Source: Phnomibacter ginsenosidimutans
Lineage (GTDB): Bacteria > Bacteroidota > Bacteroidia > Chitinophagales > Chitinophagaceae
Assembly (NCBI RefSeq): GCF_009740285.1
Contig: NZ_CP046566.1
Location: 1,418,501-1,482,500 of the forward strand
Direction: 5' to 3'
DNA length: 64,000 nt
The position numbers and the translations under genes are program-made. Shown one piece after another: positions 1-9,063 of this stretch (positions are counted from its first letter, which is position 1; each line of letters starts with the position of its first letter). The notes below the pieces were generated by a model. It was not told where the DNA came from, did not search any database, and was given only the letters and a program-made list of their open reading frames with translations.

Positions 1-422
1 GACGCAATGAAATATTTAAAAATGTGCGTCTTAAAATCTTCTGTCTGCCAATAGAATTTTTTGAGGTTGTGGGTTAGTGTCAGACGTTGAATGAATGATG
101 GTTTTATAAAAAACCTGGTGTCGCCAAAGTGCTGTTTGAGGTCATTGGATTTAAGTTCATGTGTCAGTTTTGCGTTGCGATAGGCAAAGTCGGCTTTTGA
201 AAGTTTTTTGATAGCAAACGGGAATTGCGTGTCTTGGCTTAGTTCTCGTTTTACTTGTGGCACTTCTTTTCCTTGCATGATGTACAGGGCATATCGTTCA
301 GCGTCGCCCATAGGTTGCGGGAAAGAATAGGAAATGTCAACATGGGTAATGCGGTCTGAGTTGATAGTCACCGTGCCGACTTGTTTGAATTTGTCGTACC
401 CTTTATAAACAGGAATGGTCAT
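1..422 (-). CDS. Unknown protein, C-terminus beyond window edge
   Basis: The frame is open from 422 to the left edge with no stop, giving the first 140 residues (MTIPVYKGYDKF...) of a longer protein. The ATG at 420-422 is the only plausible start, because an in-frame TAG lies 15 bases upstream. No signal peptide or membrane segment is visible. The sequence is rich in Lys, Asp, Phe and Tyr and ends, as far as seen, in ...HIFKYFIA. I do not recognise the family. Transcription runs leftward away from a long non-coding stretch, so its promoter should lie in 423-1000. Confidence 0.6.
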   Translation of the reverse strand, partial: MTIPVYKGYDKFKQVGTVTINSDRITHVDISYSFPQPMGDAERYALYIMQGKEVPQVKRELSQDTQFPFAIKKLSKADFAYRNAKLTHELKSNDLKQHFGDTRFFIKPSFIQRLTLTHNLKKFYWQTEDFKTHIFKYFIA

Positions 423-1060
423 ATTAATAAGCAGCTATGAATTGGAACGTCATTGGTTGCATATAACGTCCCGCGGCTTTGCGACGTTCGCAGGATGTGG
501 TGCTGTATGAAGATAAGGCTGCTGGCGAATGTTGCAAAACCGCAGTTGCCTGCAGTGGCCAACCGTACTGCCAGGAAAATACCCGTCGGGCTATTTGTGC
601 CAATGGCTGATTGGCGAAGTCGACCAACGGGATCGGGGGAGGGAGCTACCGTATTTCTACGGGATTTACCGAAGCCACCGGCTCAGGTATTGACAATGTC
701 AATGCCAGCCTTTAGCTTCGCCTAAGCTGCTGAAGCGATTCGCTTCGAAAACGCCGGTTTTCAGCAAATCTCATTTGCGCAGCTTAACCGGCAAAATCCA
801 TTGCCCCATTTTGCCTCCCGTAAATCAGCTGAAATACACCCCCGATTTTCCGGCAAACGGAGTAAGCCATTGCGGCGCAACACGTAAATATATGATACTA
901 TTTCAAAAAACGCCTAATGAAACATTATTGATTATCAATGTTATAGCGTTATACATTTTGTATTGTTATTAGTACAATACACCCGGTTATACATGTTGTA
1001 TTGTTGACGTTACAATCCTTCTTTAGTTTTTGTTCATCACCCATCAACATCGCTTCCCCA
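423..1060. other. Long intergenic stretch without a convincing gene
   Basis: About 640 bases lie between the start of the left-edge gene and the 3' end of the cyclophilin gene. Open frames here (for example 453-725) have no domain-like composition. The part near 465-500 (ATAACGTCCCGCGGC, then GCGACGTTCGC) resembles GC-rich intergenic repeat debris, and 29,880-29,960 has a similar look. A short hairpin GAAGCGATTCGCTTC is present near 734-748. From about 880 the DNA becomes very A/T-rich and contains the direct repeat annotated separately. Confidence 0.5.
948..1005. repeat. 20-bp near-identical direct repeat in A/T-rich DNA
   Basis: Two 20-base copies, GTTATACATTTTGTATTGTT (948-967) and GTTATACATGTTGTATTGTT (986-1005), differ at one base and start 38 bases apart. 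Between them GTATTGT (960-966) and ACAATAC (974-980) form an inverted repeat with a seven-base loop, and the second copy offers another GTATTGT. This spacing of repeated half-sites is compatible with a regulator binding array, but no adjacent start codon on the plus strand fits a target gene. Confidence 0.5.
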
Positions 1061-1657
1061 TCACTTCCGCCGCACCGTTATAATATCCACCTGCGGCGTG
1101 AAGTACTGGTTCTCTTCGGGGCGGCGGTATATTTTTTGTACCACATCCATGCCCTTGGTTACCTGTCCAAATACGGCATAGCCCTGGCCATCGCCGTTGT
1201 TGTCGCCGCCAAAGTCAAAGCCCGGTTGGTCGCCAATGCAAATAAAGAATTCGGTGTTGGCGGTGCCGGTATCTTGCCGGGCCAGCGAGAGAGCCCCGTT
1301 GATATGCCGCAGCCCTGTTTGCTGCGTGTTTTCATGGGGTATGCCTTTCAGGTATTCCCGTTTGTTGCCCGTGCCCCACAGGCCGCCCTGTATCAGTTCG
1401 GCAGGGGCGCTACCCATGGGTTGATTGTCCTGGTTGAGGATGCGGTAAAAACTGCTGCGTTGGTAAAACCCGGAATCGACAAACCGTAGAAATGCCGCTA
1501 CGCTTTGCGGCGCTTTGTCGGGGTACAGTTCGGCTTCAATATCGCCGTATTGTGTTTCAATCACAATGCGGGGATGGCCGTCTTTTTCTTCATTGCTTGA
1601 TGGGCCACATTGGGCCCACAGCACACTCATACAAACCAAAACAATCCATTGTTTCAT
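1061..1657 (-). CDS. Peptidylprolyl isomerase, cyclophilin type, lipoprotein
   Basis: Cyclophilin-family prolyl cis-trans isomerase, probably a membrane-anchored periplasmic folding catalyst. The chosen ATG (1655-1657) gives 198 residues starting MKQWIVLVCMSVLWAQC, a signal peptide with a lipobox ending in Cys17. A longer frame to 1720 has no such leader. The cyclophilin core follows: IVIETQYGDIEAELYPDKAP, then HINGALSLARQ and TANTEFFICIGDQPG, and YAVFGQVTKGMDVV near the end. These match the substrate-pocket blocks of the family. It is transcribed divergently from the GH20 gene. The exact substrate is unknown. Confidence 0.9.
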   Translation of the reverse strand: MKQWIVLVCMSVLWAQCGPSSNEEKDGHPRIVIETQYGDIEAELYPDKAPQSVAAFLRFVDSGFYQRSSFYRILNQDNQPMGSAPAELIQGGLWGTGNKREYLKGIPHENTQQTGLRHINGALSLARQDTGTANTEFFICIGDQPGFDFGGDNNGDGQGYAVFGQVTKGMDVVQKIYRRPEENQYFTPQVDIITVRRK

Positions 1658-2048
1658 ACCCGCAATGTACAGCAGGATGTATTCCATTAAAAGAGGGTTA
1701 ATGGAGGGAATTTTATTCAATAACCCGTAGTGCTTCTGTTAACGCCAAGAACAGCTGTTTTTTTGAATGCTTCACTCAACTAATGGGTTCTGATAGCGGC
1801 ATTGTCACTTTCTTTTTCTTGAAAAAAGAAAGTAACCAAAGAATCCCGATAGCTATCGGGATTGCCTTGCCAACGCCTCCCTCTGTGTTATTTGTCTTGA
1901 ATTACTTACTGGATTTAATGCTTGTCCGCCTGTTTTTTTAATTACAAACATCACACTAGTTAATAAAAAACATTATCAATCGATCCGCCATTGGCTGCAA
2001 AAGCCAATCAACTATCTTGCCCCTTCCCGAATTTAAAATTGCCCATAC
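1658..2048. other. Divergent intergenic region
   Basis: 390 bases between the divergently transcribed cyclophilin and GH20 genes. It holds the two-hairpin repeat at 1807-1863 and otherwise A/T-rich DNA before the GH20 start, including a T8 run at 1933-1940. I see no gene and no clear TAnnTTTG promoter box. Confidence 0.6.
1807..1863. repeat. Double-palindrome intergenic repeat element
   Basis: The first part is a perfect hairpin: ACTTTCTTTTT (1807-1817), a five-base loop, then AAAAAGAAAGT (1823-1833). After AACCAAAG comes a perfect palindrome with core ATCCCGATAGCTATCGGGAT (1843-1862), extended by one base pair on each side. The combination AAAAAGAAAGTAACCAAAG plus a GATAGCTATC palindrome is one I recall from intergenic repeats in Bacteroidota genomes. 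It could act as a transcription terminator-like structure or be a non-autonomous repeat. Confidence 0.65.
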
Positions 2049-3959
2049 ATGAAAAAACTGATGATGTTGCTGGCACTGGCAACAGGCATAGGACAAGCCA
2101 TCGCCCAGCAAAGCAGGGTAGCCATTATTCCGCAACCGGTTTCGGTGAAAGAAAATCCCGGTAGCTACCTGTTGCCCAAACAAATTGTGGTAGATGCACC
2201 CAACATGGCGTCGCTGCAATACACGCAAAAATGGTTGCAGCACAAACTCACTACCGCTACGGGTTACACCATGCTGTTTACACAAGGCAAACCTGCTACC
2301 GCCAGCATTGTGCTGCAGCAGTTGCAGCCGGCCAATGCTACTTTGGGCAAGGAAGGTTATGAACTGGAAGTAAACCAAAAACAAATCATCATCAAAGCCA
2401 ATGAGGCCGCCGGTTTTTACTACGGCGTACAAAGTTTGGTGCAGTTGTTTCCCAAAGAAATTGAAGCGAAGCAAGTGCAGAAAAACGTACAGTGGACCGC
2501 ACCCTGCGCCAACATTACAGACTATCCCCGCTTTGCCTGGCGTGGATTGATGTTTGATGTGTCCCGTCACTTTTTTACCAAGCAGGAGGTGAAAGATTAC
2601 ATCGATCAGATGGCCCGGTATAAGTTCAATGTGTTTCACTGGCACCTCACCGACGACGAAGGCTGGCGCCTCGAAATCAAAGGCCTGCCCAAGCTCACAT
2701 CAGTAGGGGCCTGGCGGGTGCCCAAAGAGGGTTACTTCGGCGATATGAGCAAGCCCGAACCCAACGAGCCCAAAACCTATGGCGGCTTTTACACGCAGGA
2801 AGATGTGAAGGAAATTATTGCCTATGCCAAAGAACGTTTCGTGAATATTTTACCCGAAATAGATGTGCCCGGCCATAGCCTGGCGGCCATTGCTTCGTAT
2901 CCCGAACTGAGCTGCACACCCGGTGCCGAAAACTATGTGGTACGTAGTGGCGAAAAAATCATGAACTGGTTGGGCGACGGTAAGTTTACCGCCATTGTAG
3001 ACAATGCGCTGTGCCCTGCCAACGAAAAAGTGTACACGTTTTTAGATCAGGTGTTTGGCGAAGTAGCGGCCCTGTTTCCTTTCGATTACATCCACATTGG
3101 TGGCGATGAATGTGCTCATAATTTCTGGGAGAAAAACGAGCAGATTCTGGCCCTCATGAAAAAGGAAAACCTGAAAGACATGCACGAACTGCAAAGCTAT
3201 TTTACCAAGCGGGTTACTGGCATTATCACGGCCAAAGGCAAGAAGGTGATTGGCTGGGATGAAATACTCGAAGGCGGTCTGGTAGACGGTGCTGCCGTAA
3301 TGAGCTGGCGTGGCGAAAAAGGCGGCATTGAAGCAGCCAAGCTGAAGCACGAAGTGGTAATGAGCCCCACTACTTACAGCTATATCGATTACATGCAGGG
3401 CGATGTGGCCATTGAGCCACGGGTGTATGCTACGCTGCGGTTGAACAAAGCGTATCAGTTCAACCCCGTACCTGCCGGTGTGGATGCACAATACATCAAG
3501 GGTGGACAGGCCAACCTGTGGACAGAGCAGGTGTACAACATGCGTCATGCACAATACATGACCTGGCCCCGGGCTTTTGCCACCATCGAAAGTGTGTGGA
3601 CGCCTGTGGAGCAAAAGAACTGGTCGAACTTTGCCGGCCGTGTCGAAAAACATTTCGAACGACTGGATGTGCGTCAGATTAAATACGCCCCCAGCGTGTA
3701 CGAACCCAGCTTTACTGCCCGCCTGGATGCCGACGGTCAGTTGTGGGTAGAAATGCAAACGGAACTGGACAACATCAAAGTGCACTACACGTTTGACAAT
3801 TCCTTCCCCGATCAGTTTTATCCTGCCTATACCACGGCAGTAAAAGTGCCGAAAGATGCGGTGCAACTAAAGGTGATGAGCTACCGCGGCGATACACCGA
3901 AGGGAAGATTGATGACCATTTCGGTAGAAGAACTGAAGAAAAGAGCGGGTAAAAAATAA
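2049..3959 (+). CDS. Beta-N-acetylhexosaminidase, GH20
   Basis: Exo-acting hexosaminidase that removes terminal GlcNAc or GalNAc from chitin- or glycan-derived oligosaccharides, acting in the periplasm or at the cell surface. It has 636 residues. A signal peptide (MKKLMMLLALATGIGQAIAQ) is followed by a GH20b-type N-terminal domain (about 25-150) and a TIM-barrel catalytic domain (about 155-510). FHWHLTDDEGWRLEIK is the family substrate-binding block, and HIGGDE contains the catalytic Asp353-Glu354 pair of the substrate-assisted mechanism. The C-terminal 90 residues resemble the chitobiase C-terminal beta domain (HYTFDNSFP...). It is a single gene with its own terminator, not part of a SusCD locus here. 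Confidence 0.95.
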   Translation: MKKLMMLLALATGIGQAIAQQSRVAIIPQPVSVKENPGSYLLPKQIVVDAPNMASLQYTQKWLQHKLTTATGYTMLFTQGKPATASIVLQQLQPANATLGKEGYELEVNQKQIIIKANEAAGFYYGVQSLVQLFPKEIEAKQVQKNVQWTAPCANITDYPRFAWRGLMFDVSRHFFTKQEVKDYIDQMARYKFNVFHWHLTDDEGWRLEIKGLPKLTSVGAWRVPKEGYFGDMSKPEPNEPKTYGGFYTQEDVKEIIAYAKERFVNILPEIDVPGHSLAAIASYPELSCTPGAENYVVRSGEKIMNWLGDGKFTAIVDNALCPANEKVYTFLDQVFGEVAALFPFDYIHIGGDECAHNFWEKNEQILALMKKENLKDMHELQSYFTKRVTGIITAKGKKVIGWDEILEGGLVDGAAVMSWRGEKGGIEAAKLKHEVVMSPTTYSYIDYMQGDVAIEPRVYATLRLNKAYQFNPVPAGVDAQYIKGGQANLWTEQVYNMRHAQYMTWPRAFATIESVWTPVEQKNWSNFAGRVEKHFERLDVRQIKYAPSVYEPSFTARLDADGQLWVEMQTELDNIKVHYTFDNSFPDQFYPAYTTAVKVPKDAVQLKVMSYRGDTPKGRLMTISVEELKKRAGKK

Positions 3960-3973
3960 ACCCGCAGCCATAC

Positions 3974-4006
3974 AAAAAATCCTGCTGAATTCGGCAGGAT
4001 TTTTTT
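3974..4006 (+). terminator. Rho-independent terminator of the GH20 gene
   Basis: AAAAAATCCTGC (3974-3985) pairs with GCAGGATTTTTT (3994-4005) around an eight-base loop, starting 14 bases after the GH20 stop. It has an A-rich upstream arm and a T-rich tail, so it may work in both directions. Confidence 0.85.
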
Positions 4007-4049
4007 GTGCCACTCACCCTATGTTTGCGCCCCTTTTTTGTGTGAACAC

Positions 4050-6931
4050 ATGGCCAGTCAACCTCAAACTGTTTCTGTAAAAACCGTGCTGCTGCTACAG
4101 CCCATGCGGCTATTGCACCGGCATCCGGTATTGCAATTGTTGCAGGTGAGCAAGAAAGACAATGGCATGGTAGAAATGGAAGAGCTGCCCGTGATGCAGG
4201 CCATTGTGACGCAGCACCTCAAAGGGCTGGATGCGGAGGCCCGCAAGGCGCTGATGATGGTGAGTGAATCGGCCTTGCAAAAAGAAAAACTGCTGATTGA
4301 AAAGCGGTTTGAGTTGCAACGCACTGCTACCGACTGGGCGGCTTTTTACGACAAAGCCATGGCCCGTTATTTTTTGCAGGTGCTGGGTCAGCTCAAGCAA
4401 TATGGACAACAGCTATCGTGGTACCACCGGCTGCCGCATGGTGCTACCAATAAAATCGTTACGGCACCTTGTGTGTACCATCCCTTTGCCGTGATGTTAT
4501 CGTTTTGCATAACTGTACAAAACGATATACCACAAATTGATGTTTGGGTAGAAAAAGGAAAGGAAAAAACATCGCTCAATGATTATCGGCGGTTTTATTT
4601 TTTACTGGAAAAAGACCACCAGTATTTGCACCTGCCGCTGCGTTGCTACGAGTTGTTGGAATGGCTGGATGAACATACCTGGGATGAACAAACCATGCCG
4701 GCTATCGATTATGCCCGTGCTGTGGCCAATCATATTCGCCAGCAGGGTTTTGAGGTACAGGCCGATGCATTGGAAGATGCCGTCGCCATTACCACTGCGC
4801 CTGCCCGCCGGGTGTTGCTCAGCGAACTCAACAATGCTTTTTTGATGCTTACGCCACAGTTTGTATATGAAGACTGTGTGATAGAAGGGGCGTACGAACC
4901 CATTACCAAATACAAACAAGATGAGGTAACGCTGCACATTCACCGGGATGAAACAGGGGAGCAATCGCTGGTGCAATTTTTACAAGGCTTGCATCCCAAC
5001 TTCAGCCGCCAATACAACGGGTACTACTACCTCAGCTTTGCCGATGCGCAAAAGAAAGGCTGGTTTCTGAAAGTCTATCATCAGCTGCTGGATGCGGACA
5101 TTGAACTGCGGGGCATGGATTTGCTCAGGCATTTTAAATATGCGCCTTACAAACCCGAAACAAAATTGCAGATACTGCAAGAGCTGGTAGATGTGTTGCA
5201 GGTGAGCATGCAGGTGAGTTTTGGAAAAGAAAAATTCCATTGTCCGATTTGCAAAAAATGTTGCTCAACGGACAAAAAGCAGTGATGCTGAAAGATGGTA
5301 GCCTCGGTGTATTGGGCGAAGAATGGTTGCGCCAATACGCAGGCATGGTAAAGCATAGCCGGGTGAATGGCGATCAGCTGCAAGTGCCCCGCTGGTTGGC
5401 CATGAGCCTGGATGCTACCGATGATAACGCACTGCAATTGACGCAGGTGCTGCCAGAGCAGTGGTGGCAACAATGGACGCAGTGGCAGCGGCAGGAAGAT
5501 GCGTTGTATGCATTGCCGCAAACCTTGCAGGTACAAGCATTGCGACCGTATCAGCAGAAAGGATATGAATGGTTGCGGCTGCTGGCCGAAGCTGGTGGCA
5601 GCGGTTGCCTGGCCGATGATATGGGCTTGGGAAAAACATTGCAGACCATTGCCTTTTTGGCGCATCGTTTTGAGCAAGACAGCACCGCTCGTTTTTTAGT
5701 GGTATGCCCCGCCTCGCTGATGTACAACTGGCAGCAGGAGTTGGAAAAGTTTGCGCCGGTATTGCGCAGCATCGCTTATCATGGAGCACAACGCAAAGCC
5801 GATTGGATAACAGATGAACAGTATCAGGTACTCATTACCAGCTATGGTACGCTGCGGCAGGATATAGAACAGTTTGCTGCTGTAACGTTCAATACAGTGG
5901 TGGTAGACGAAAGTCATTACATTAAAAATCCGGTGGCACAAATTACCCGTGCCATTACACAACTGCAGGCGCCGTTTCGCATTGCGCTGAGCGGCACACC
6001 GGTCATGAATGGAACGGTTGATTTGTATGCACAGCTCAATTTTTTGTTGCCGGGCATGTTGGGTAGCAAGGAATTTTTCCGAAGAGAATATGCGTATCCC
6101 ATAGAGCAACAAAAGGATGAAGAGAAGGCGGCTGCGTTGCAAAAAATGATTGCACCATTTATTCTGCGTCGCACCAAAGAACAGGTGGCTGCAGATTTGC
6201 CGGAGAAAACAGAATCGATACTATGGTGCCACATGGGGCATGATCAACGCATGGCGTACGAATCGTTGAAAGATGAAATACGCGGTAGTGTGTTGTTGGA
6301 AATAGAACAAAAAGGATTGCAGGCTGGCAAGCTATCGGTGTTGGCAGGCTTAACCAAATTGCGGCAGCTGTGCAATAGTCCGGTGCTGGTAAAAGATGCC
6401 AATCTGTTTTGTGAAGACAGCATCAAAACCGATGTGTTGATGGAAGAGTTGAAACAAATCATTCCGCAGCACAAGGCGCTGGTGTTTTCACAATTCACGG
6501 GCATGCTCGATGTGTTGGAGCAAGCTTTGATGCAGCATCGCATTGTTTTCAGCAGGATAGATGGCAGTACACCTGCACAAAAACGGCAGGAGTTAGTGAA
6601 TGTATTTCAATCAACAGATACCGATGCTTCGGTGATGTTGATTAGTTTGAAAGCAGGCAATGCCGGCTTGAATTTAACGGCGGCTGATTATGTGTTTCTC
6701 GTGGATCCGTGGTGGAATGCAGCGGTAGAAAATCAAGCGATTGACAGAACGCATCGCATTGGGCAAACGCAGCCCGTATTTGCGTACCGTATGATTTGTA
6801 AGCATACAGTAGAAGAAAAAATATTGCAATTGAAAGACCGGAAAAAGAAATTAGCCGAGTCATTAATTACTACAGAAGATGGCCTGATGCAAGAGTTGAG
6901 CATTGAAGATGTGGCCTTTTTGTTTCAGTAA
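4050..6931 (+). CDS. SNF2-family DNA helicase/ATPase (frameshifted)
   Basis: Swi2/Snf2-type DNA translocase. Two frames make one protein of about 960 residues. The first part (4050 to about 5236) is an N-terminal domain without a name I can give. The second part holds the helicase core: motif I LADDMGLGKT, motif II VVVDESHYIKN, motif III ALSGTPV, and motif VI AIDRTHRIGQTQPV. The frames join if one C is restored at TTCC (5235-5238), giving EKFPLSDLQ in place of EKFHCPICKK. I therefore annotate one gene with a one-base deletion. The ATG at 4050 is preferred over the in-frame one at 4005, which overlaps the preceding terminator. A real disruption would leave the helicase core without its N-terminal domain. 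Confidence 0.85.
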
Positions 6932-6955
6932 ACTGTCATGTAATTGTCCGGATGA

Positions 6956-6980
6956 TGCCCTTTTTACTGTAAAAAGGGCA
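6956..6980. terminator. Hairpin terminator after the SNF2 gene
   Basis: TGCCCTTTTTA (6956-6966) and TAAAAAGGGCA (6970-6980) are perfect 11-bp arms around a three-base loop, 25 bases after the SNF2 stop. The U-run lies inside the stem, as in compact bidirectional terminators. Confidence 0.75.
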
Positions 6981-7302
6981 TTAACATTTTCGTAATTTAC
7001 CGTTGGGCATGATGTAGATGTGTAGCTGAAACTCAATGCTGGAAAGGGTTTCAGGGAGTGGTGGGCGGTTTAGGCGTCATGCAGCAAAGCAAAATCGGGT
7101 TGTGGTACGGAAAAAATGCGTTCTATGTTTGCATTGTCAATTGATACACACACCAACCCAATCCAGATGCATGGAACGCCGTACACAAAAACACACATGC
7201 ACGTTTAAGTGACGGTTTCAACTCTTCGATTGTTAGCCGAATGAAATGAAGAAGCAGATGGATCGAGACAGATTTATTAAACCATTAAAAATCGCAAGAG
7301 TT
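6981..7302. other. Long 5' leader region upstream of a small secreted protein
   Basis: 320 bases with no credible gene. It contains a promoter-like pair near 7100-7131 that would leave a leader of about 160 bases before the ATG at 7303. I see no recognisable riboswitch, but the length leaves room for post-transcriptional control. Confidence 0.4.
7100..7131 (+). promoter_or_regulatory. Candidate Bacteroidota promoter
   Basis: TATGTTTG (7124-7131) matches the Bacteroidota -7 consensus TAnnTTTG, with TTG at 7100-7102 placed 21 bases upstream in the -33 position. It would serve the small secreted protein at 7303. Confidence 0.35.
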
Positions 7303-7707
7303 ATGAAAAAGTACACGTTTATTATCGCAATCGCAGCCATGGTAATGGCTATGCTTCCTGCCGGCGAAACATTTGCCCGCAAAGCAAACACCCGTAAAAC
7401 TGAAAACCAGAACGCTGGAAATATCGTTGTTCGTCACTACGGTTCAGACGACCGCTTCATTTACCTGCAGGTTCAACTGCAGCAAAACAATGACAAGCCC
7501 GCTGTATTCCGCATTGCCGACGAAATGGGAGAGTTGTTGTTCGTTGATCGTATCAGCAGCAAGAACCACACTGTAACCGTTAAGTTCCGTCCTGAAGAAT
7601 TGGAGCGTATCGAATTGGAACTGACAACTGCAGAAGGTGTGTTCCGTAAGAAACTCGCCGTTCAGGTAAAAACATTTTCTGCCGCCGTGGTAGAAGAAGT
7701 GAAGTAA
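7303..7707 (+). CDS. Small secreted protein of unknown function
   Basis: 134 residues from the ATG at 7303. The upstream in-frame ATG at 7246 would put 19 charged residues before the leader, so 7303 is preferred. MKKYTFIIAIAAMVMAMLP then AGETFA is a clear signal peptide. The mature part alternates hydrophobic and polar residues (FIYLQVQLQQN, AVFRIADEMGELLFVDRIS, VTVKFRPEELERIELEL), suggesting a single beta-sandwich domain with a regulatory-domain-like fold. It is followed by its own terminator. The function is not recognised. Confidence 0.75.
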   Translation: MKKYTFIIAIAAMVMAMLPAGETFARKANTRKTENQNAGNIVVRHYGSDDRFIYLQVQLQQNNDKPAVFRIADEMGELLFVDRISSKNHTVTVKFRPEELERIELELTTAEGVFRKKLAVQVKTFSAAVVEEVK

Positions 7708-7736
7708 GATTCTACAAACAGAAACAAGCAATCAAC

Positions 7737-7775
7737 AATCGGTGCCTGTATTTTACAGGTGCCGATTTTGCTTTT
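7737..7775. terminator. Bidirectional terminator between convergent genes
   Basis: AATCGGTGCCTGTA (7737-7750) pairs with TACAGGTGCCGATT (7754-7767) using two G-U wobbles and a TTT loop, and is followed by TTGCTTTT. It sits between the small secreted gene and the convergent hydrolase gene and overlaps the stop of the latter. Confidence 0.75.
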
Positions 7776-8433
7776 ATCCTTTCACCAGGCTGTCTAGTAT
7801 TGCATTGATGTATTGGCTTACTTCATCAGCCCTGTTCCATATCATAAAATGGCCGGCATCATTGAGCCAGTAATTGGCTTGCACTCTTTTGGGCAACAGC
7901 AATTTGTCGGCCCGTCCATGAATGTGCATGATGTTGTGTGCAGGTGTTTGTGCCTGCCATGTCAGAATCATATTGACAGCCCGTTTCACAAATAGATGAT
8001 GCGTGTCTTTCAGCATCATTTGTTTGATGTACGGATCTTCCGCCTTGCTTTGCGTATCAAAAATGTATTTGTTGAGGCTGCTGAATTGCGTCACCATCCA
8101 ATAGGGAATGATTTTATGCAGTCGTAATTTGCCTGCTGTACGCATCCATGCGGGTAGTTCTTGTTTGCATTTGCAACTACTGATGATGATGGTTTGCTGC
8201 ACTGGCATGATGCGACTGATTTCTGTAGCCAGCATGCCGCCAAATGACACGCCCAATAAGATAGGTTGTGGATGTTGGATTTGAGCAGCCAGTCGTGCTG
8301 CATATTGCGGAAGTGTTTCTCCTGCATCCGGCATCGTCCATTCTATGGGATGCAAGATTGCATTGTGCAATTGCAACTGTTGAAAAATGCGAAAATCGGC
8401 GCCCAGCCCACTGATACAATACACATGATGCAT
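7774..8433 (-). CDS. Alpha/beta hydrolase
   Basis: A 219-residue alpha/beta-hydrolase-fold protein. The nucleophile elbow LLGVSFGGM contains the GxSxG serine. HIHGRADKLLLP supplies the likely acidic residue, and LNDAGHFMIW the catalytic His, in the usual order. MHHVYCISGLGADFRIF at the N-terminus gives the first strand and a GLGAD oxyanion-like turn. The start at 8433 is chosen over 8472 because the fold begins immediately after it. There is no signal peptide, so it is probably cytoplasmic. The substrate cannot be told from sequence. Confidence 0.85.
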   Translation of the reverse strand: MHHVYCISGLGADFRIFQQLQLHNAILHPIEWTMPDAGETLPQYAARLAAQIQHPQPILLGVSFGGMLATEISRIMPVQQTIIISSCKCKQELPAWMRTAGKLRLHKIIPYWMVTQFSSLNKYIFDTQSKAEDPYIKQMMLKDTHHLFVKRAVNMILTWQAQTPAHNIMHIHGRADKLLLPKRVQANYWLNDAGHFMIWNRADEVSQYINAILDSLVKG

Positions 8434-8496
8434 ACCTGATATTACCTTGCTGATTGCATAAAGGTAAATCAAGCATGCATCAGAAATTATTGTTGG

Positions 8497-8928
8497 TTAA
8501 TGGGATGATGACGATGTAGAATCAGCTACGACTGTTCCACCAGTATTGGCACTTCCTGGAAACATACCGCCGCAATTCCAGGCCATCCCATCCATGGCTT
8601 GCCAGTAGCTGAGCCAGTAGTCCTGTACATCAACAGTCATCAAATATCCTTCGGTTCTGTTGTACACGGTTTTTACACCCCAGCTACTAAAATTGCCATA
8701 CAAAGTGGTACCCATAAATGGTGCAGAGCCACCCCACATGCGGAGCAATGCATACCCTCGGTTCGTTTCTATGACAAAGCTGCTACAGCCAAAATCGCTG
8801 GCAACCACTATGCCTTTTTCTTTGCGCAACCAGTCACTTTCATCTACTGGCGGACGAACAATGGGTTGTTTGCTGCAAGCAGTTAATAACAGCAGCAGGG
8901 GCGTGGCGATGAGTAGTAGTCGTTTCAT
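8497..8928 (-). CDS. Lipoprotein of unknown function
   Basis: 143 residues from the ATG at 8928. MKRLLLIATPLLLLLTAC is a lipoprotein signal with the lipid-attached Cys at position 18. The mature domain has KGIVVASDFGCSSFVIET, then RGYALLRMWGGSAPFMGTTL, an all-beta-looking stretch, and ends in a Ser-rich tail. I do not recognise a named family. Neighbours on the same strand (hydrolase, ABC ATPase) are separated by gaps of more than 60 bases, so co-transcription is uncertain. Confidence 0.7.
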   Translation of the reverse strand: MKRLLLIATPLLLLLTACSKQPIVRPPVDESDWLRKEKGIVVASDFGCSSFVIETNRGYALLRMWGGSAPFMGTTLYGNFSSWGVKTVYNRTEGYLMTVDVQDYWLSYWQAMDGMAWNCGGMFPGSANTGGTVVADSTSSSSH

Positions 8929-9063
8929 AACGATTGCTTTAGTATGCCTGTATGACGGAGCACCAAAGCTTTCAGTACGCAACGTGAGGTTAAAGATTTC
9001 TGAGTGTTCTGTTAAGGAAAGGTTAGACTGTTAAAGTACAGCCAGCCTAAATGCTAAAAGGCA

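Noticed and set aside
453-725. 90-residue frame in the left intergenic region
   Set aside because: Cys/Arg-rich with no domain-like pattern, and its first part overlaps repeat-like DNA. Not called as a gene.
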